DNA of 64,000 nucleotides from JAXHLG01 sp034522495 (GTDB lineage Bacteria > Patescibacteriota > Minisyncoccia > Moranbacterales > DUUL01), in NCBI GenBank assembly GCA_034522495.1, contig JAXHLG010000002.1, forward strand, positions 62,001-126,000, given 5' to 3'. Under the pieces are notes generated by a model that worked only from the letters and a program-made list of their open reading frames with translations, was not told the origin of the DNA and searched no databases. Numbering within the stretch: the first letter of the stretch is position 1; each line of letters starts with the position of its first letter. This document shows positions 1 through 7,985 of the stretch, piece after piece. The translations under genes were made by a program, and so were the position numbers.

Positions 1-2
1 TA

Positions 3-290
3 ATAAAACCCAAGTTATTGCTGATTGATGAACCGATTGTAGGCCTGGATCCGGAAAGCGCCGAGGCGGCCAAGAAAAAATTCAGAGAGTTTGCCGACCA
101 AGGCGGCGCGATTCTGATGGCAACCCACACCTTGAGCGTAGCTAAAGAGATTTCCGATATGATAGGCGTGCTCAAAACGGGCAATCTTCTCAAAACCGGA
201 ACTTTCCAGCAGCTTGCCAAAAAAGCCAAATTGAAAAAGAGCAGTTCTTTGGAGGAAGTATATATGGCGTTAACGAGTTCAGAGAAATAA
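3..290 (+). CDS. ABC transporter ATP-binding protein, C-terminal part (5' truncated by window edge)
   Basis: The frame is open from the window edge and reads through a Walker B segment (LLLIDEP), a D-loop (VGLDP) and an H-loop histidine (MATHTLS), ending in a lysine-rich tail. These are the last elements of an ABC nucleotide-binding domain of the ABC-2/CcmA-like exporter type; Walker A and the signature motif lie outside the window. The large permease 170 bp downstream on the same strand is its probable partner. The substrate cannot be told from sequence. Confidence 0.85.
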   Translation: MKPKLLLIDEPIVGLDPESAEAAKKKFREFADQGGAILMATHTLSVAKEISDMIGVLKTGNLLKTGTFQQLAKKAKLKKSSSLEEVYMALTSSEK

Positions 291-458
291 AAAATATTTG
301 AAATGCGATTGGAATTTGTCTTGTCTTCAAGAGTAAAACAGGGGGCGGTTTTGTGCGAATTTTGGTTCTAAATTATTAACTGATTTTACGCGCTTACTGT
401 AGATATGTTTTAAACAAGCCCAACTCAATCGCGCAAATACTAAAATTAACAAATAATT

Positions 459-2138
459 ATGTGGAATATATTATTAAGGTACTATGTTATAAGAATCGGC
501 CGCTATTTTAAAAAACAAACCACGGCCAAGGTTTTTACGGTGACCGCTTTCTTGTTTTTGGGCGCTTTGTTGATGATTGGCTCTTATTTGTTTTTTTTGG
601 AAGGGTTTGGATACATTAGCAGTAATGAATTTTTTAGCCAGGCGCTGTTTTTATATGTGTATGAAATATTTTTTCCATTTTTGGCGTTTTTGCTGGCTTT
701 CAGCGGCGCTATCTTCGGGATTTTTTCCTTATTCAGGGGGCAGGAAAATAATTGGATAATGGCCAGTCCGGGCTACAACACCCTCTTTATTCACAAGATG
801 TTCACAGTCCTGGTTTCCTCTTCTTGGCCGATTGTTATAGTTGCGGCGCCTTTTGTTTTGGCGGTGGCCACTTTTTTTAACTTGAGCTTCTTCTCCGGAC
901 TTGTTGTTTTTTTAGGCATTTTGGCTTTTTCTTTAACGGTTACTGTCCTCAGTGTTGCAACGGTTTTTTTCTTGGCGATTCTCTTGTTTTTCCTTGGCAG
1001 TGTTTTAAATAAAAAAATCTTGTCGTTTCGGTTTATTGCTTTGGCTGTGCTGATTGTTTTTCTCTTTCTGGGAATGTTTTTCTGGTTTCCGGTAACGGAA
1101 AACAAGCCGGGAGAAATTTTTGATATTACCAATTTAAGCACTCCCGCGGCCGGAACGGAGAAGATAATTAACCAATTCGAAGCCTTGCCTACTCATTCTG
1201 TTGCTCTGGCGATCCATGAAGTCCAGCAAGGCTATTTGGTGAGCGCTTTTTTGAGATGGATAGGCGTTTTGGCGGTGTTGTTTATAGCGTCTGTATTGCT
1301 GGCACTCTTGAAAAAAAAGTTTTTAGTTCTTTGGCAAAAACTGCAGGAGGGGGAATTTAAGGCTCAAAAAAAGTCGGCAAAGCCCGGGAAAGATAATTTT
1401 TTCAAGAAGTCTGATTCGCTGGGAAGTATTTTGTTCAAAAAAGAGTGGTTGAAATTAATTAGAAACAAAAGAAATTTGTTGTGGCTAATGTTTTCTTTGT
1501 CTCTTTGGCTTCTGTATTCCGGCGTAAACTACTATTTTATCAAGCATTCGGACTTCCAGAATGCTCAAAGGGAAATCATTCCCTTTACAATTTCCGCTTT
1601 GCAGTTTTTGGTGGCGATTTATTTTACTGCCGCCCTGGTGTTAAGATTTGCTTTTCCTTCTTTTAGCGAAGAGCGCAAGAGCGTTTGGATCATCGCTTCG
1701 GCGCCGCTGAACTTGGGAAAACTCTTCATTTACAGAGCTGTGTTTTATAGCTTTGTTTTCACGGTGATAGGCATACTTTTTGGATTTTTAAACTTTATTC
1801 AGTTTCAAGGCGGCTGGTTGAAAATGATTTTAATGCTGGACATGTTTGCCCTTTCCATTGTTTTTGTTTCGGTTCTGGGGCTGGCTCTTGGAGCAATATT
1901 TCCCAATTTTGAAACCGATGATCCACAGAAGCTAAGCACATCCTTACCCGGCTTAGCCCTGATTTTTTTCAGCTTGGCTTATGGCGTGATAGCTTCTTAC
2001 GCTTTTTATCTGTTTTATTTTTTTGATAATTACCTGGCTTATCTGATTTTTGGAATAGCTTCAGCGGCCATTGTTTTGCTGCTGGCCTACTTAGCTGTTC
2101 AATCGCTTAAAAAGAAAGAGTTTGTGAAGGTTTTTTGA
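459..2138 (+). CDS. Multi-spanning ABC-type exporter permease
   Basis: A 559-residue protein with about ten to twelve very hydrophobic segments split by a basic cytoplasmic stretch near residues 285-325 (KKKFLVLWQKL, then a lysine-rich run). A repeated motif of a charged residue followed by W-I-A-S-P or W-I-A-S-A occurs once in each half (residues about 98 and 409). This suggests an internally duplicated permease of the ABC-2 type. It lies directly after an ABC ATPase gene, so a two-component exporter is likely. No substrate can be assigned. Confidence 0.75.
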   Translation: MWNILLRYYVIRIGRYFKKQTTAKVFTVTAFLFLGALLMIGSYLFFLEGFGYISSNEFFSQALFLYVYEIFFPFLAFLLAFSGAIFGIFSLFRGQENNWIMASPGYNTLFIHKMFTVLVSSSWPIVIVAAPFVLAVATFFNLSFFSGLVVFLGILAFSLTVTVLSVATVFFLAILLFFLGSVLNKKILSFRFIALAVLIVFLFLGMFFWFPVTENKPGEIFDITNLSTPAAGTEKIINQFEALPTHSVALAIHEVQQGYLVSAFLRWIGVLAVLFIASVLLALLKKKFLVLWQKLQEGEFKAQKKSAKPGKDNFFKKSDSLGSILFKKEWLKLIRNKRNLLWLMFSLSLWLLYSGVNYYFIKHSDFQNAQREIIPFTISALQFLVAIYFTAALVLRFAFPSFSEERKSVWIIASAPLNLGKLFIYRAVFYSFVFTVIGILFGFLNFIQFQGGWLKMILMLDMFALSIVFVSVLGLALGAIFPNFETDDPQKLSTSLPGLALIFFSLAYGVIASYAFYLFYFFDNYLAYLIFGIASAAIVLLLAYLAVQSLKKKEFVKVF

Positions 2139-2241
2139 GCCTTTATGTTAGTTTGAATAATTGACTGCGGCGTAAAATTGGGCTATATTGGATTAAGTTA
2201 AGCGTATTGTTTCTGAAGCAGGGCCTGTAACTCAGCGGTCA

Positions 2242-2261
2242 GCCCTGAAAGCTTTCAGGGC
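2242..2261. repeat. Perfect 20-bp palindrome in a tRNA-Met-like 5' fragment
   Basis: The palindrome GCCCTGAAAGCTTTCAGGGC follows a degenerate tRNA 5' half (GGGCCTGTAACTCAGCGGT from 2221) and is followed by CATAACCGAT, the anticodon and 3' anticodon stem of the intact tRNA-Met at 2607. It sits 20 bp before the GIY-YIG ORF and matches the hairpins at 2547, 2704 and 2788. Confidence 0.8.
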
Positions 2262-2281
2262 ATAACCGATTAATTCGTTTT

Positions 2282-2536
2282 ATGTATTATGTTTATATAT
2301 TGCATAGCGAGAAAGACAAAAAGCTTTATATTGGATTTACAAGTAATTTAAAAAAGAGGTTGATTCAGCATAAAAATGGTGAAGTTAATTCAACTAGCAA
2401 AAGATTGCCTGTTAATCTGATTTATTTTGAGTGCTATCTTAAAAAGCAGGATGCAGAAAGAAATGAAAGTTATTATAAAACATCTAAGGGTAAAGAGGAT
2501 TTAAGAAAGAAACTAAAATCACTATTGGGACCGTAG
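2282..2536 (+). CDS. Small single-domain GIY-YIG nuclease
   Basis: This 84-residue protein starts MYYVYIL and has LYIGFTSNLKKRLIQHK, the GIY-YIG core with the catalytic arginine in its usual place, then NESYYK with the metal-binding Glu/Tyr region. The length equals one GIY-YIG domain (UPF0213/YhbQ type), with no DNA-binding extension. The ORF is bounded on both sides by tRNA-Met-like fragments carrying a palindrome, and its stop codon (TAG) is formed by the GGACCGTAG of the downstream tRNA-like fragment. This suggests the nuclease gene was inserted into, or moves with, the tRNA-derived sequence. No obvious ribosome binding site is present. Confidence 0.85.
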   Translation: MYYVYILHSEKDKKLYIGFTSNLKKRLIQHKNGEVNSTSKRLPVNLIYFECYLKKQDAERNESYYKTSKGKEDLRKKLKSLLGP

Positions 2537-2570
2537 CTCAGTGGTAGCCGTGCAAGCTTTCACGGCATAA
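2527..2570 (+). pseudogene. tRNA-Met-like 5' fragment with hairpin in place of the anticodon stem
   Basis: GGGACCGTAGCTCAGTGGTAG is identical to the first 21 nt of the intact tRNA-Met at 2607. The 5' anticodon stem is then replaced by an imperfect palindrome (2547-2566) before CATAACCGA. There is no T-arm, so this is a broken copy overlapping the end of the GIY-YIG ORF. Confidence 0.75.
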
Positions 2571-2606
2571 CCGAATAATTATTAATAAAGTATGGAATTT
2601 TTTATT

Positions 2607-2678
2607 GGGACCGTAGCTCAGTGGTAGAGCAGTCGGCTCATAACCGATTGGTCACAGGTTCGAATCCTGTCGGTCCCA
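2607..2678 (+). tRNA. tRNA-Met(CAT)
   Basis: A full cloverleaf is visible. The acceptor GGGACCG pairs with CGGTCCC and the D-arm is GCTC-loop-GAGC. The anticodon stem GTCGG/CCGAT has loop CTCATAA with anticodon CAT at 2639-2641, and the T-arm is ACAGG-TTCGAATC-CTGT. The discriminator is A and CCA is not encoded. Initiator, elongator and tRNA-Ile2 (lysidine) identities cannot be separated here, although the perfect acceptor pair G1-C72 argues against an initiator. Confidence 0.9.
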
Positions 2679-2846
2679 CGCATTAAGGAAAAGCTCAGCG
2701 GTAGCCGTGAAAGCTTTCACGGCATAACCGATTGGTCACAGGTTCGAATCCTGTCGGTCCCACGCATTAAGGAAAAGCTCAGCGGTAGCCGTGAAAGCTT
2801 TCACGGCATAACCGATTGGTCACAGGTTCGAATCCTGTCGGTCCCA
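2679..2846 (+). repeat. Two tandem 84-bp tRNA-Met-derived hairpin units
   Basis: Two direct copies with a period of exactly 84 bp (2679-2762 and 2763-2846) follow the intact tRNA-Met. Each has a D-arm remnant (AAGCTCAGCGGTAG), then the perfect palindrome GCCGTGAAAGCTTTCACGGC (2704-2723 and 2788-2807), then CATAACCGATTGGTC and the complete T-arm and 3' acceptor strand of the tRNA. The 5' acceptor strand is replaced by CATTAAGGAA, so neither can form a normal tRNA. The palindrome stands exactly where the 5' anticodon stem should be. Confidence 0.9.
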
Positions 2847-2998
2847 CAAACGAAACGAAATACAAAAAGATTATAAAAATTTGTAATATTGATCTTGCGG
2901 CTTATTTGGGCTTTTCCCGTTAATTTAATCCGGCTGTTGAAAGCGGGACCCCGCAAAGCGGCAGGAGATTTGACTTTAGACGTTTGAGTTAATTTTTT

Positions 2999-4210
2999 AT
3001 GCACTACTGCAACCCTCAGCATCTTCGGATTAGAAAGCCTCATTATTTTGACGGAAAGATTTCGAAGGGGTTTTTATCTTTGTTTTACAGCAAGGCCATA
3101 ACCAATGTTGCGGTCGGGCTTTTTAGTATTTTTCTGCCTATTTTCTTTTATGAAACATTCGGGGGCAATGTTCGTTATGTAGCTTATTACTATCTTGCCG
3201 GGTATGTTTTGCAACTGATTTTTGTTATTTTTCTTTCTCATTCTCTTAATAAATTCGGTTTTCGAAGAGCCTTGAGGACAAGCACGCTGATCGGAGCCTT
3301 GTTTTATACCGCGGTTTTTTTCCTTAACAAGGAAAATATTTGGATTATAGCCCCTATAATGGTTTTCTTGATTGCTTTTTGGCGTTTTTTATATTGGATT
3401 CCTTATAATATCGACTTTGCCAAATTCACCAGCAAGAAGGACCGAGGCAAGGAGCTGGGACTCACCGAGGCAGTCTTGAGTATTATAAGCATTGCTACTC
3501 CGGTAATTGCCGGATTGGTGATTTCGCGTTTTAGTTTTAATCTTTTATTTGCTTTTGGTATAATTATTTTTGCTTCTTCTGCTATCCCGTATATTTTTTT
3601 GCCTAGGACTAAAGAAAAATTCAGCTGGAGCAAATATAAAATCATAAGAAAAATCTTTTCCCGAGAGAACCGCCAAGCGGCTCTGCTTTTTTTCTTGGAT
3701 GGAGTGGAGTCGATGCTGCCGATTTTTGTCTGGCCTATTTTTTTGTTTGAGCTGTTTAACGGCAATTATCTTACCATCGGTTTTCTTTCCACGGCGGTTA
3801 TCGCAATCACGGTTGTCTTGCAGCTGCTGGCCGGCAAGTGGGCGGACAAGAAAAGAGAAGCCATGCTGAAAACGGGAAGCGTTCTATATGCGGCCGGCTG
3901 GCTGTTTAAAATATTTATCTTTACCGCTTTCCATGTTTTTATTATTGACGCATATCACAAATTTATGAAAATCTTTTACCGCATACCGCTTGATACCTTC
4001 ATTTTTGAAAAGGCTTCTCAGCAAAATCATTTGATTGATGAATTCAATGTTTTCAGGCAGATTTGCATAGTTTCCGGTAGAATAACAATGGTTTTGGCTG
4101 TCATAGCCCTTTCGTTCTTTATTTCCCTTAATTGGATCTTCGCTTTGGGCGTTTTGTCCTCCGTTTTTATCGGGTTTGTTTACAGCAAGTTCTATTGTTC
4201 TCTAAGGTGA
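2999..4210 (+). CDS. MFS transporter (tandem paralogue 1)
   Basis: A 403-residue protein with about 11-12 hydrophobic segments in the 6+6 pattern of the major facilitator superfamily. Residues about 137-145 carry the conserved cytoplasmic stretch FTSKKDRGKELGL, and a second basic segment (GKWADKKREAM) occupies the equivalent loop in the C-terminal half. It is clearly paralogous to the next gene, with the same length, the same KISKG/RISRG start and the same KEKFSWSK centre. The substrate is unknown. The start is the only ATG before the conserved N-terminus. Confidence 0.8.
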   Translation: MHYCNPQHLRIRKPHYFDGKISKGFLSLFYSKAITNVAVGLFSIFLPIFFYETFGGNVRYVAYYYLAGYVLQLIFVIFLSHSLNKFGFRRALRTSTLIGALFYTAVFFLNKENIWIIAPIMVFLIAFWRFLYWIPYNIDFAKFTSKKDRGKELGLTEAVLSIISIATPVIAGLVISRFSFNLLFAFGIIIFASSAIPYIFLPRTKEKFSWSKYKIIRKIFSRENRQAALLFFLDGVESMLPIFVWPIFLFELFNGNYLTIGFLSTAVIAITVVLQLLAGKWADKKREAMLKTGSVLYAAGWLFKIFIFTAFHVFIIDAYHKFMKIFYRIPLDTFIFEKASQQNHLIDEFNVFRQICIVSGRITMVLAVIALSFFISLNWIFALGVLSSVFIGFVYSKFYCSLR

Positions 4211-4250
4211 TTTAGTGGTATAAAGAAGAAAAGACCTCGTTTCACAATTA

Positions 4251-4452
4251 TAGGAATTACGCGCTTGCCTCTTTATTGCCTAAAAAAAGAGAGCAAAGCA
4301 AGGTTTGGTTTTTGCATCCGATCGAAAAAATATTTTAGAGGCAAAAAGGACTTTCTATTAAAAATATCTTAACAAGCCTGAAAGGCAAGTGCGCATAAAA
4401 CCAAGCCTTGCTTTGCTCTCGGCATTACCGGAGAGTAATCGCGTAATTCCTA
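4251..4452. mobile_element. E1 palindromic element, copy A
   Basis: The 202-bp element begins TAGGAATTACGCGC and ends GCGTAATTCCTA. Inside, AGAGCAAAGCAAGG and CCTTGCTTTGCTCT form a second inverted pair, so the whole element can fold into one long hairpin. It has no ORF and looks like a MITE. Copies of about 202 bp lie at 50347 (opposite orientation) and 55789, with a disrupted copy at 19247. It separates the two MFS paralogues. Confidence 0.85.
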
Positions 4453-4468
4453 AATTATTCAAAACAAA

Positions 4469-5680
4469 ATGCACCACAGATTCCATCTTCATATTCACAG
4501 GCCGAAGTATTTTCAGGGGCGGATCTCCAGGGGTTATGCGGCTTTGTTTACCAGCCGGACCATTACCGACATTGCTTCGGGTCTGTTTGCCGTTTTTCTG
4601 CCCATCTTTTTGTATTTATTGCTGGGGGAAAGTTTGAAAGGCGTCATTCTTTACTACCTGGCCAGCTACGTTCTGTATTTGTTCATCATCTTTTTCTTTG
4701 TAAAAGACTTAGACCGTCTTACTTACCACCGGGCTCTCAGGATGAGCGCTTTACTGGGAGCGGCTTTTTATTTTTCCCTTTTTTTCGCTACGGAAAATAA
4801 CTTATTTTATATCCTGCCTTTTTCTGTTGTTCTAGTTGCTTTGTGGAGGTTTTTTTACTGGATCCCCTATGAAGTCGATGTAGTAAAAGTTACCAGCAAA
4901 AAAGATCGAGCCAAACAGCTGGGTTTGATGGAAGCGGCTTTCGGGGTCACCAGTATTGCGACGCCTTTTATTGCCGGATATGTGATTGAGAGCTTTGGTT
5001 TTAACGCCCTTTTCTTGATTGGTGTTATAGTTTTTCTTTTATCTTCAGCTTCTTTTGCTTTTATTCCGGAAATCAAAGAAAAATTCAGCTGGAGCAAGAA
5101 AAAACTGCTAAGAAAGATTGTAAGTCCGGAGAACAGGCAGGCGTCTTTGATTTTCTTTGCCGACGGCGCGGAAGCGGTGGTTCACTTCCTGATTTGGCCG
5201 ATCTTTGTTTTCCTTGTCTTAAAAGGAGACTACTTGAAAATCGGTTCGGTGACCACCATGGTGGTAAGCGCCACTGTTATCATGCAGCTTCTGGCAGGAC
5301 GTTTCATCGACGGGGATGGCAATAAGCAAAAAATGGTGAAATGGGGAGGCTTGCTGTATTCTTTGGGCTGGATCGCCAAGATTTTCATTCTCACAGCGTT
5401 TCATATCTTTGTAGTGGATGCTTTTCACCGGCTCACCCAAATATTTTACAGAACGCCTTTGGACGTGTTCACTTGCGACAAAGCCGGGGAACAAAAACAC
5501 CTGGTGGATGAATTTGTGGTTTTTCGAGAGATTTGTTTGTGTTTAGGGAGAATTTTTATGCTGAGCGTGATATTCTTCTTCTCCTTTTTTGCCGGCGTTC
5601 AATGGATATTCATTTTCGGCGCCCTGTTTTCTTTGTTCTTGAGCCTGATTTACAGCAAGCTTCATTGCAGTTTGAGATAG
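4469..5680 (+). CDS. MFS transporter (tandem paralogue 2)
   Basis: A 403-residue membrane protein of exactly the same length as the gene at 2999 and alignable along its whole length (VTSKKDRAKQLGL, KEKFSWSKKK, DEFVVFREICL). It has 11-12 hydrophobic segments and is MFS by pattern. The pair arose by tandem duplication and was later separated by the E1 element. The histidine-rich start (MHHRFHLHIHRPKYF) is conserved in spirit with MHYCNPQHLRIRKPHYF of paralogue 1, suggesting a shared cytoplasmic N-terminal feature. The substrate is unknown. Confidence 0.8.
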   Translation: MHHRFHLHIHRPKYFQGRISRGYAALFTSRTITDIASGLFAVFLPIFLYLLLGESLKGVILYYLASYVLYLFIIFFFVKDLDRLTYHRALRMSALLGAAFYFSLFFATENNLFYILPFSVVLVALWRFFYWIPYEVDVVKVTSKKDRAKQLGLMEAAFGVTSIATPFIAGYVIESFGFNALFLIGVIVFLLSSASFAFIPEIKEKFSWSKKKLLRKIVSPENRQASLIFFADGAEAVVHFLIWPIFVFLVLKGDYLKIGSVTTMVVSATVIMQLLAGRFIDGDGNKQKMVKWGGLLYSLGWIAKIFILTAFHIFVVDAFHRLTQIFYRTPLDVFTCDKAGEQKHLVDEFVVFREICLCLGRIFMLSVIFFFSFFAGVQWIFIFGALFSLFLSLIYSKLHCSLR

Positions 5681-5689
5681 GAGCAAGAA

Positions 5690-5848
5690 GGAATTTTCAA
5701 TTTTTAATTTGAAATTTTTAAACAATTTTTAATAAATCAATTTGAAATTGTTACAAAATGAATTGTTAGAAAATTAAAAATTATTCCAATAAAAATTCAA
5801 TAAAAATTCAAAATTTTGAATTAAAAATTGAAGTCATTCTCCCTCACT
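5690..5848. repeat. AT-rich repeat E9, copy 1
   Basis: A stretch built from inverted AATTTTTAATTTGAAATTTTTAAAC-like words and the direct repeat CAATAAAAATTCAATAAAAATTC. A second copy with the same order of words lies at 58552-58745. No coding potential is seen. Confidence 0.6.
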
Positions 5849-5888
5849 CCTTGCTACTACTTCCCTTCCTGGGCGCTTGGCGCGAGGA

Positions 5889-5917
5889 TTGATTTTTTGT
5901 TTGGTTGATGTTATAAT
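5889..5917 (+). promoter_or_regulatory. Sigma70-type promoter of tRNA-Pro
   Basis: TTGATT (5889-5894), a 17-bp spacer and TATAAT (5912-5917), placing transcription start about 7 bp before the tRNA. Confidence 0.7.
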
Positions 5918-5930
5918 CCCAAGAAGTTTT

Positions 5931-6001
5931 CGGGCCGTGGTATAATGGTATTACTCACGCTTCGGGTGCGTGCAACCCCGGTTCAATTCCGGGCGGCCCG
6001 A
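5931..6001 (+). tRNA. tRNA-Pro(CGG)
   Basis: The acceptor CGGGCCG pairs with CGGCCCG, with the C1-G72 pair usual for bacterial tRNA-Pro. The anticodon stem CACGC/GCGTG encloses TTCGGGT with anticodon CGG (5963-5965), and the T-arm is CCCGGTTCAATTCCGGG. The discriminator is A and CCA is not encoded. Confidence 0.95.
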
Positions 6002-6180
6002 CCTGTTAAATATACAAAGCACAAATTACAATGAACAAATAAAGCACAATTAACAATAGACAAAGAAGGAAATTTGTGTCTAATGCCGCTAGATACCCCC
6101 CCCTTTTTTTCTTTGTTTTGTGATTTTAATATTTGTGTTTTGTTTGTGATTTGTAATTTGGGTTTTGTAATTTATCTATA

Positions 6181-6264
6181 GGGCATGTGGTGGAACTGGT
6201 AGACACGCACGCTTCAGGAGCGTGTGAGCGGAAGCTCATGGGAGTTCGACTCTCCCCATGCCCA
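6181..6264 (+). tRNA. tRNA-Leu(CAG)
   Basis: The acceptor GGGCATG/CATGCCC, anticodon stem CACGC/GCGTG with loop TTCAGGA (anticodon CAG), a long variable arm (TGAGCGGAAGCTCA) and T-arm GGAGTTCGACTCTCC make a class II tRNA. The discriminator is A and CCA is not encoded. Confidence 0.95.
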
Positions 6265-6321
6265 CTTCGAACAGTTGACAATTAATAGTTGATATTTAAC
6301 ATTTAACCTTAGTTTTTTAGC

Positions 6322-6352
6322 AGCTCTCTATTTGCGGGAGCTTTTTGTTTTT
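6322..6352 (+). terminator. Rho-independent terminator after tRNA-Leu
   Basis: AGCTCTC and GGGAGCT form the stem around TATTTGC, followed by TTTTGTTTTT. Confidence 0.65.
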
Positions 6353-6433
6353 AAAAGATTGCCAAGCAGCAGGCTTGATACATAATACATGCTTCATAAT
6401 ACATTTTTTGCTTACAAAAAAGAAAAAATGATT

Positions 6434-6446
6434 TACAATGGGTGTA
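6434..6446 (+). promoter_or_regulatory. -10 element giving a leaderless rarA transcript
   Basis: TACAAT at 6434-6439 ends 7 bp before the ATG at 6446. CTTACA, 17 bp upstream (6411-6416), is a passable -35. Transcription would start at or within a base or two of the start codon, and there is no ribosome binding site. The zinc-ribbon gene at 7772 has the same geometry. Confidence 0.5.
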
Positions 6447-7657
6447 TGAAAGAACAAAATTACAAACCGCTGGCGGATTTGGCTCGGCCTGAGGGGATGG
6501 AGGATTTTGTCGGCCAGGAGGAGCTGATCGGCAAGAATTCCTTTTTGAGGAATGCTATCGAGGCGGACCAGGTGCCGTCAATGATTTTTTGGGGGCCGCC
6601 AGGGACGGGCAAGACCACGCTGGCTAAGATTATTGCGGGAAAGACGAATTCGGATTTTCACCAGCTTTCGGCGGTTAACACCGGCAAGAAAGATTTGATG
6701 GCGATTGTGGAGAAAGCCGGGCAAAGCCGCGGGGAAGGCAGGCGGACGATTTTGTTTTTGGATGAGGTGCATCGCTGGAACAAGTCTCAGCAGGATGCTT
6801 TACTGCCGTATGTGGAAGACGGGACAGTGGTGCTGATCGGCGCTACCACGGAAAATCCCAGTTTTGAAGTTAACTCGGCTTTAGTGTCCCGCTCGCGAAT
6901 CCTGGTTTTGCATAAACTCTCCGCCGAAGATGTGGAAAAGTTGTTGAAAAGGGCGGAAAAGATCTTTAAAAACCGAGGTTCGGCACCTCGGGAGGCCGGC
7001 AAGAAAACTATCAAGCCGGAGATTATGAAAATGATTGCCGATTTATCAGGTGGAGACGCGCGGATGGCGTTGAACACTCTGGAGGCTGTCTTAACCCAAG
7101 ACAAGCCGGCGAGCAAAAAGCTGGTTAAAGAAATTTTGCAAAAGTCGCATTTGATGTATGATAAAAATGGGGAGGAACATTATAATATCATTTCGGCGCT
7201 TCACAAATCACTGCGGGGAGGCGACGCCGATGCCGGGCTCTATTGGCTGGCGCGAATGATCGAGGGCGGGGAAGATCCTCTGTATATTGCCAGGCGCTTG
7301 GTGCGATTTGCTTCTGAGGACGTGGGATTGGCGGATAACCATGCTTTGGTTTTGGCTAATGCGGTCTTTGACGCCTGCCACAAGATCGGCTTGCCCGAAT
7401 GCGAAGTGCATTTAGCCCAGTGCGTGATTTATTTAGCTAAAACCAAGAAGAGCATTTTGGCCTACGAGGCTTATGGAAAAGCTAAAAATGACGTTAAAGC
7501 TCACGGCAGCCTGCCGGTGCCGCTGCATATTCGCAACGCGCCGACAAAACTAATGAAAGACCTTGACTATGGCAAGGGGTATAGATATACTCCCAAAGAG
7601 AATAGCGCTGATCAGTATTATTTGCCGGATAAATTGAGAGGGAGGAGATACGTTTGA
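6446..7657 (+). CDS. rarA: Replication-associated recombination protein A (RarA/MgsA AAA+ ATPase)
   Basis: RarA is a AAA+ clamp-loader-like ATPase that acts at stalled forks. The protein shows LARPEGMEDFVGQEELIG at the N-terminus, Walker A GPPGTGKT, Walker B LFLDEVHR, sensor 1 GATTENPSFE, and the C-terminal tetramerisation region with GGEDPLYIARRLVRFASEDVG and the HIRNAPTKLMK stretch. The length is about 403 residues, as usual for the family. I chose the ATG at 6446 because homologues begin close to LARP and a TACAAT -10 box ends 7 bp upstream. An in-frame ATG at 6389 would add 19 residues upstream of that promoter. The gene ends with TGA, showing that TGA is a stop in this genome. Confidence 0.95.
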   Translation: MKEQNYKPLADLARPEGMEDFVGQEELIGKNSFLRNAIEADQVPSMIFWGPPGTGKTTLAKIIAGKTNSDFHQLSAVNTGKKDLMAIVEKAGQSRGEGRRTILFLDEVHRWNKSQQDALLPYVEDGTVVLIGATTENPSFEVNSALVSRSRILVLHKLSAEDVEKLLKRAEKIFKNRGSAPREAGKKTIKPEIMKMIADLSGGDARMALNTLEAVLTQDKPASKKLVKEILQKSHLMYDKNGEEHYNIISALHKSLRGGDADAGLYWLARMIEGGEDPLYIARRLVRFASEDVGLADNHALVLANAVFDACHKIGLPECEVHLAQCVIYLAKTKKSILAYEAYGKAKNDVKAHGSLPVPLHIRNAPTKLMKDLDYGKGYRYTPKENSADQYYLPDKLRGRRYV

Positions 7658-7771
7658 AAAACTCAAAACTCAAAAGTTAAAACGTAAAACCACAGCTTAA
7701 AACTCAAAACTTGTTTTGTGATAGTGCGAAAAAAGAGCAAAAAAGAGGTTGACATGGGTTATAATGGAAAA

Positions 7772-7975
7772 ATGAAAGAGGTGGTTTGTCCAAATTGTTG
7801 GAATTATAGAATGGAATCTGCTGGATTTTTTGATGTTGATGATCTTGACCAAGCGATTCCTCACAGGATTTGCCCAAACTGCAGTGGGGCTAAGATAAAA
7901 ATACCGGAGGAGGATAGTCTCATTGCCAGGCTTAAACATCTTAAAAGACTATTTGAACCAGAAAAGTTGTTTTAA
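7772..7975 (+). CDS. Small zinc-ribbon protein
   Basis: A 67-residue protein with two CPNC motifs (VVCPNCWNYRM and HRICPNCSGAK) about 35 residues apart, which is a typical treble-clef/zinc-ribbon arrangement, then a basic, leucine-rich C-terminal helix. TATAAT (7760-7765) ends 7 bp before the ATG at 7772, so I take that start and a leaderless transcript. An alternative start at 7718 would lie upstream of the promoter. It forms a pair with the related gene 10 bp downstream. The function is unknown; a nucleic-acid or protein-binding role is only inferred from the fold. Confidence 0.6.
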   Translation: MKEVVCPNCWNYRMESAGFFDVDDLDQAIPHRICPNCSGAKIKIPEEDSLIARLKHLKRLFEPEKLF

Positions 7976-7985
7976 AGGAGGTTTT

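Noticed and set aside
2704..2807. CRISPR-like array of repeats
   Set aside because: The repeated units are tRNA-derived with no unique spacers and no cas genes are present.
2801..3043. Minus-strand 80-codon frame ending CGTDRIRTCDQSVMP
   Set aside because: It is the antisense of the tRNA-Met-like repeats.
7718..7771. N-terminal extension of the first zinc-ribbon protein
   Set aside because: The extension overlaps the -10 box at 7760-7765 and has no ribosome binding site.
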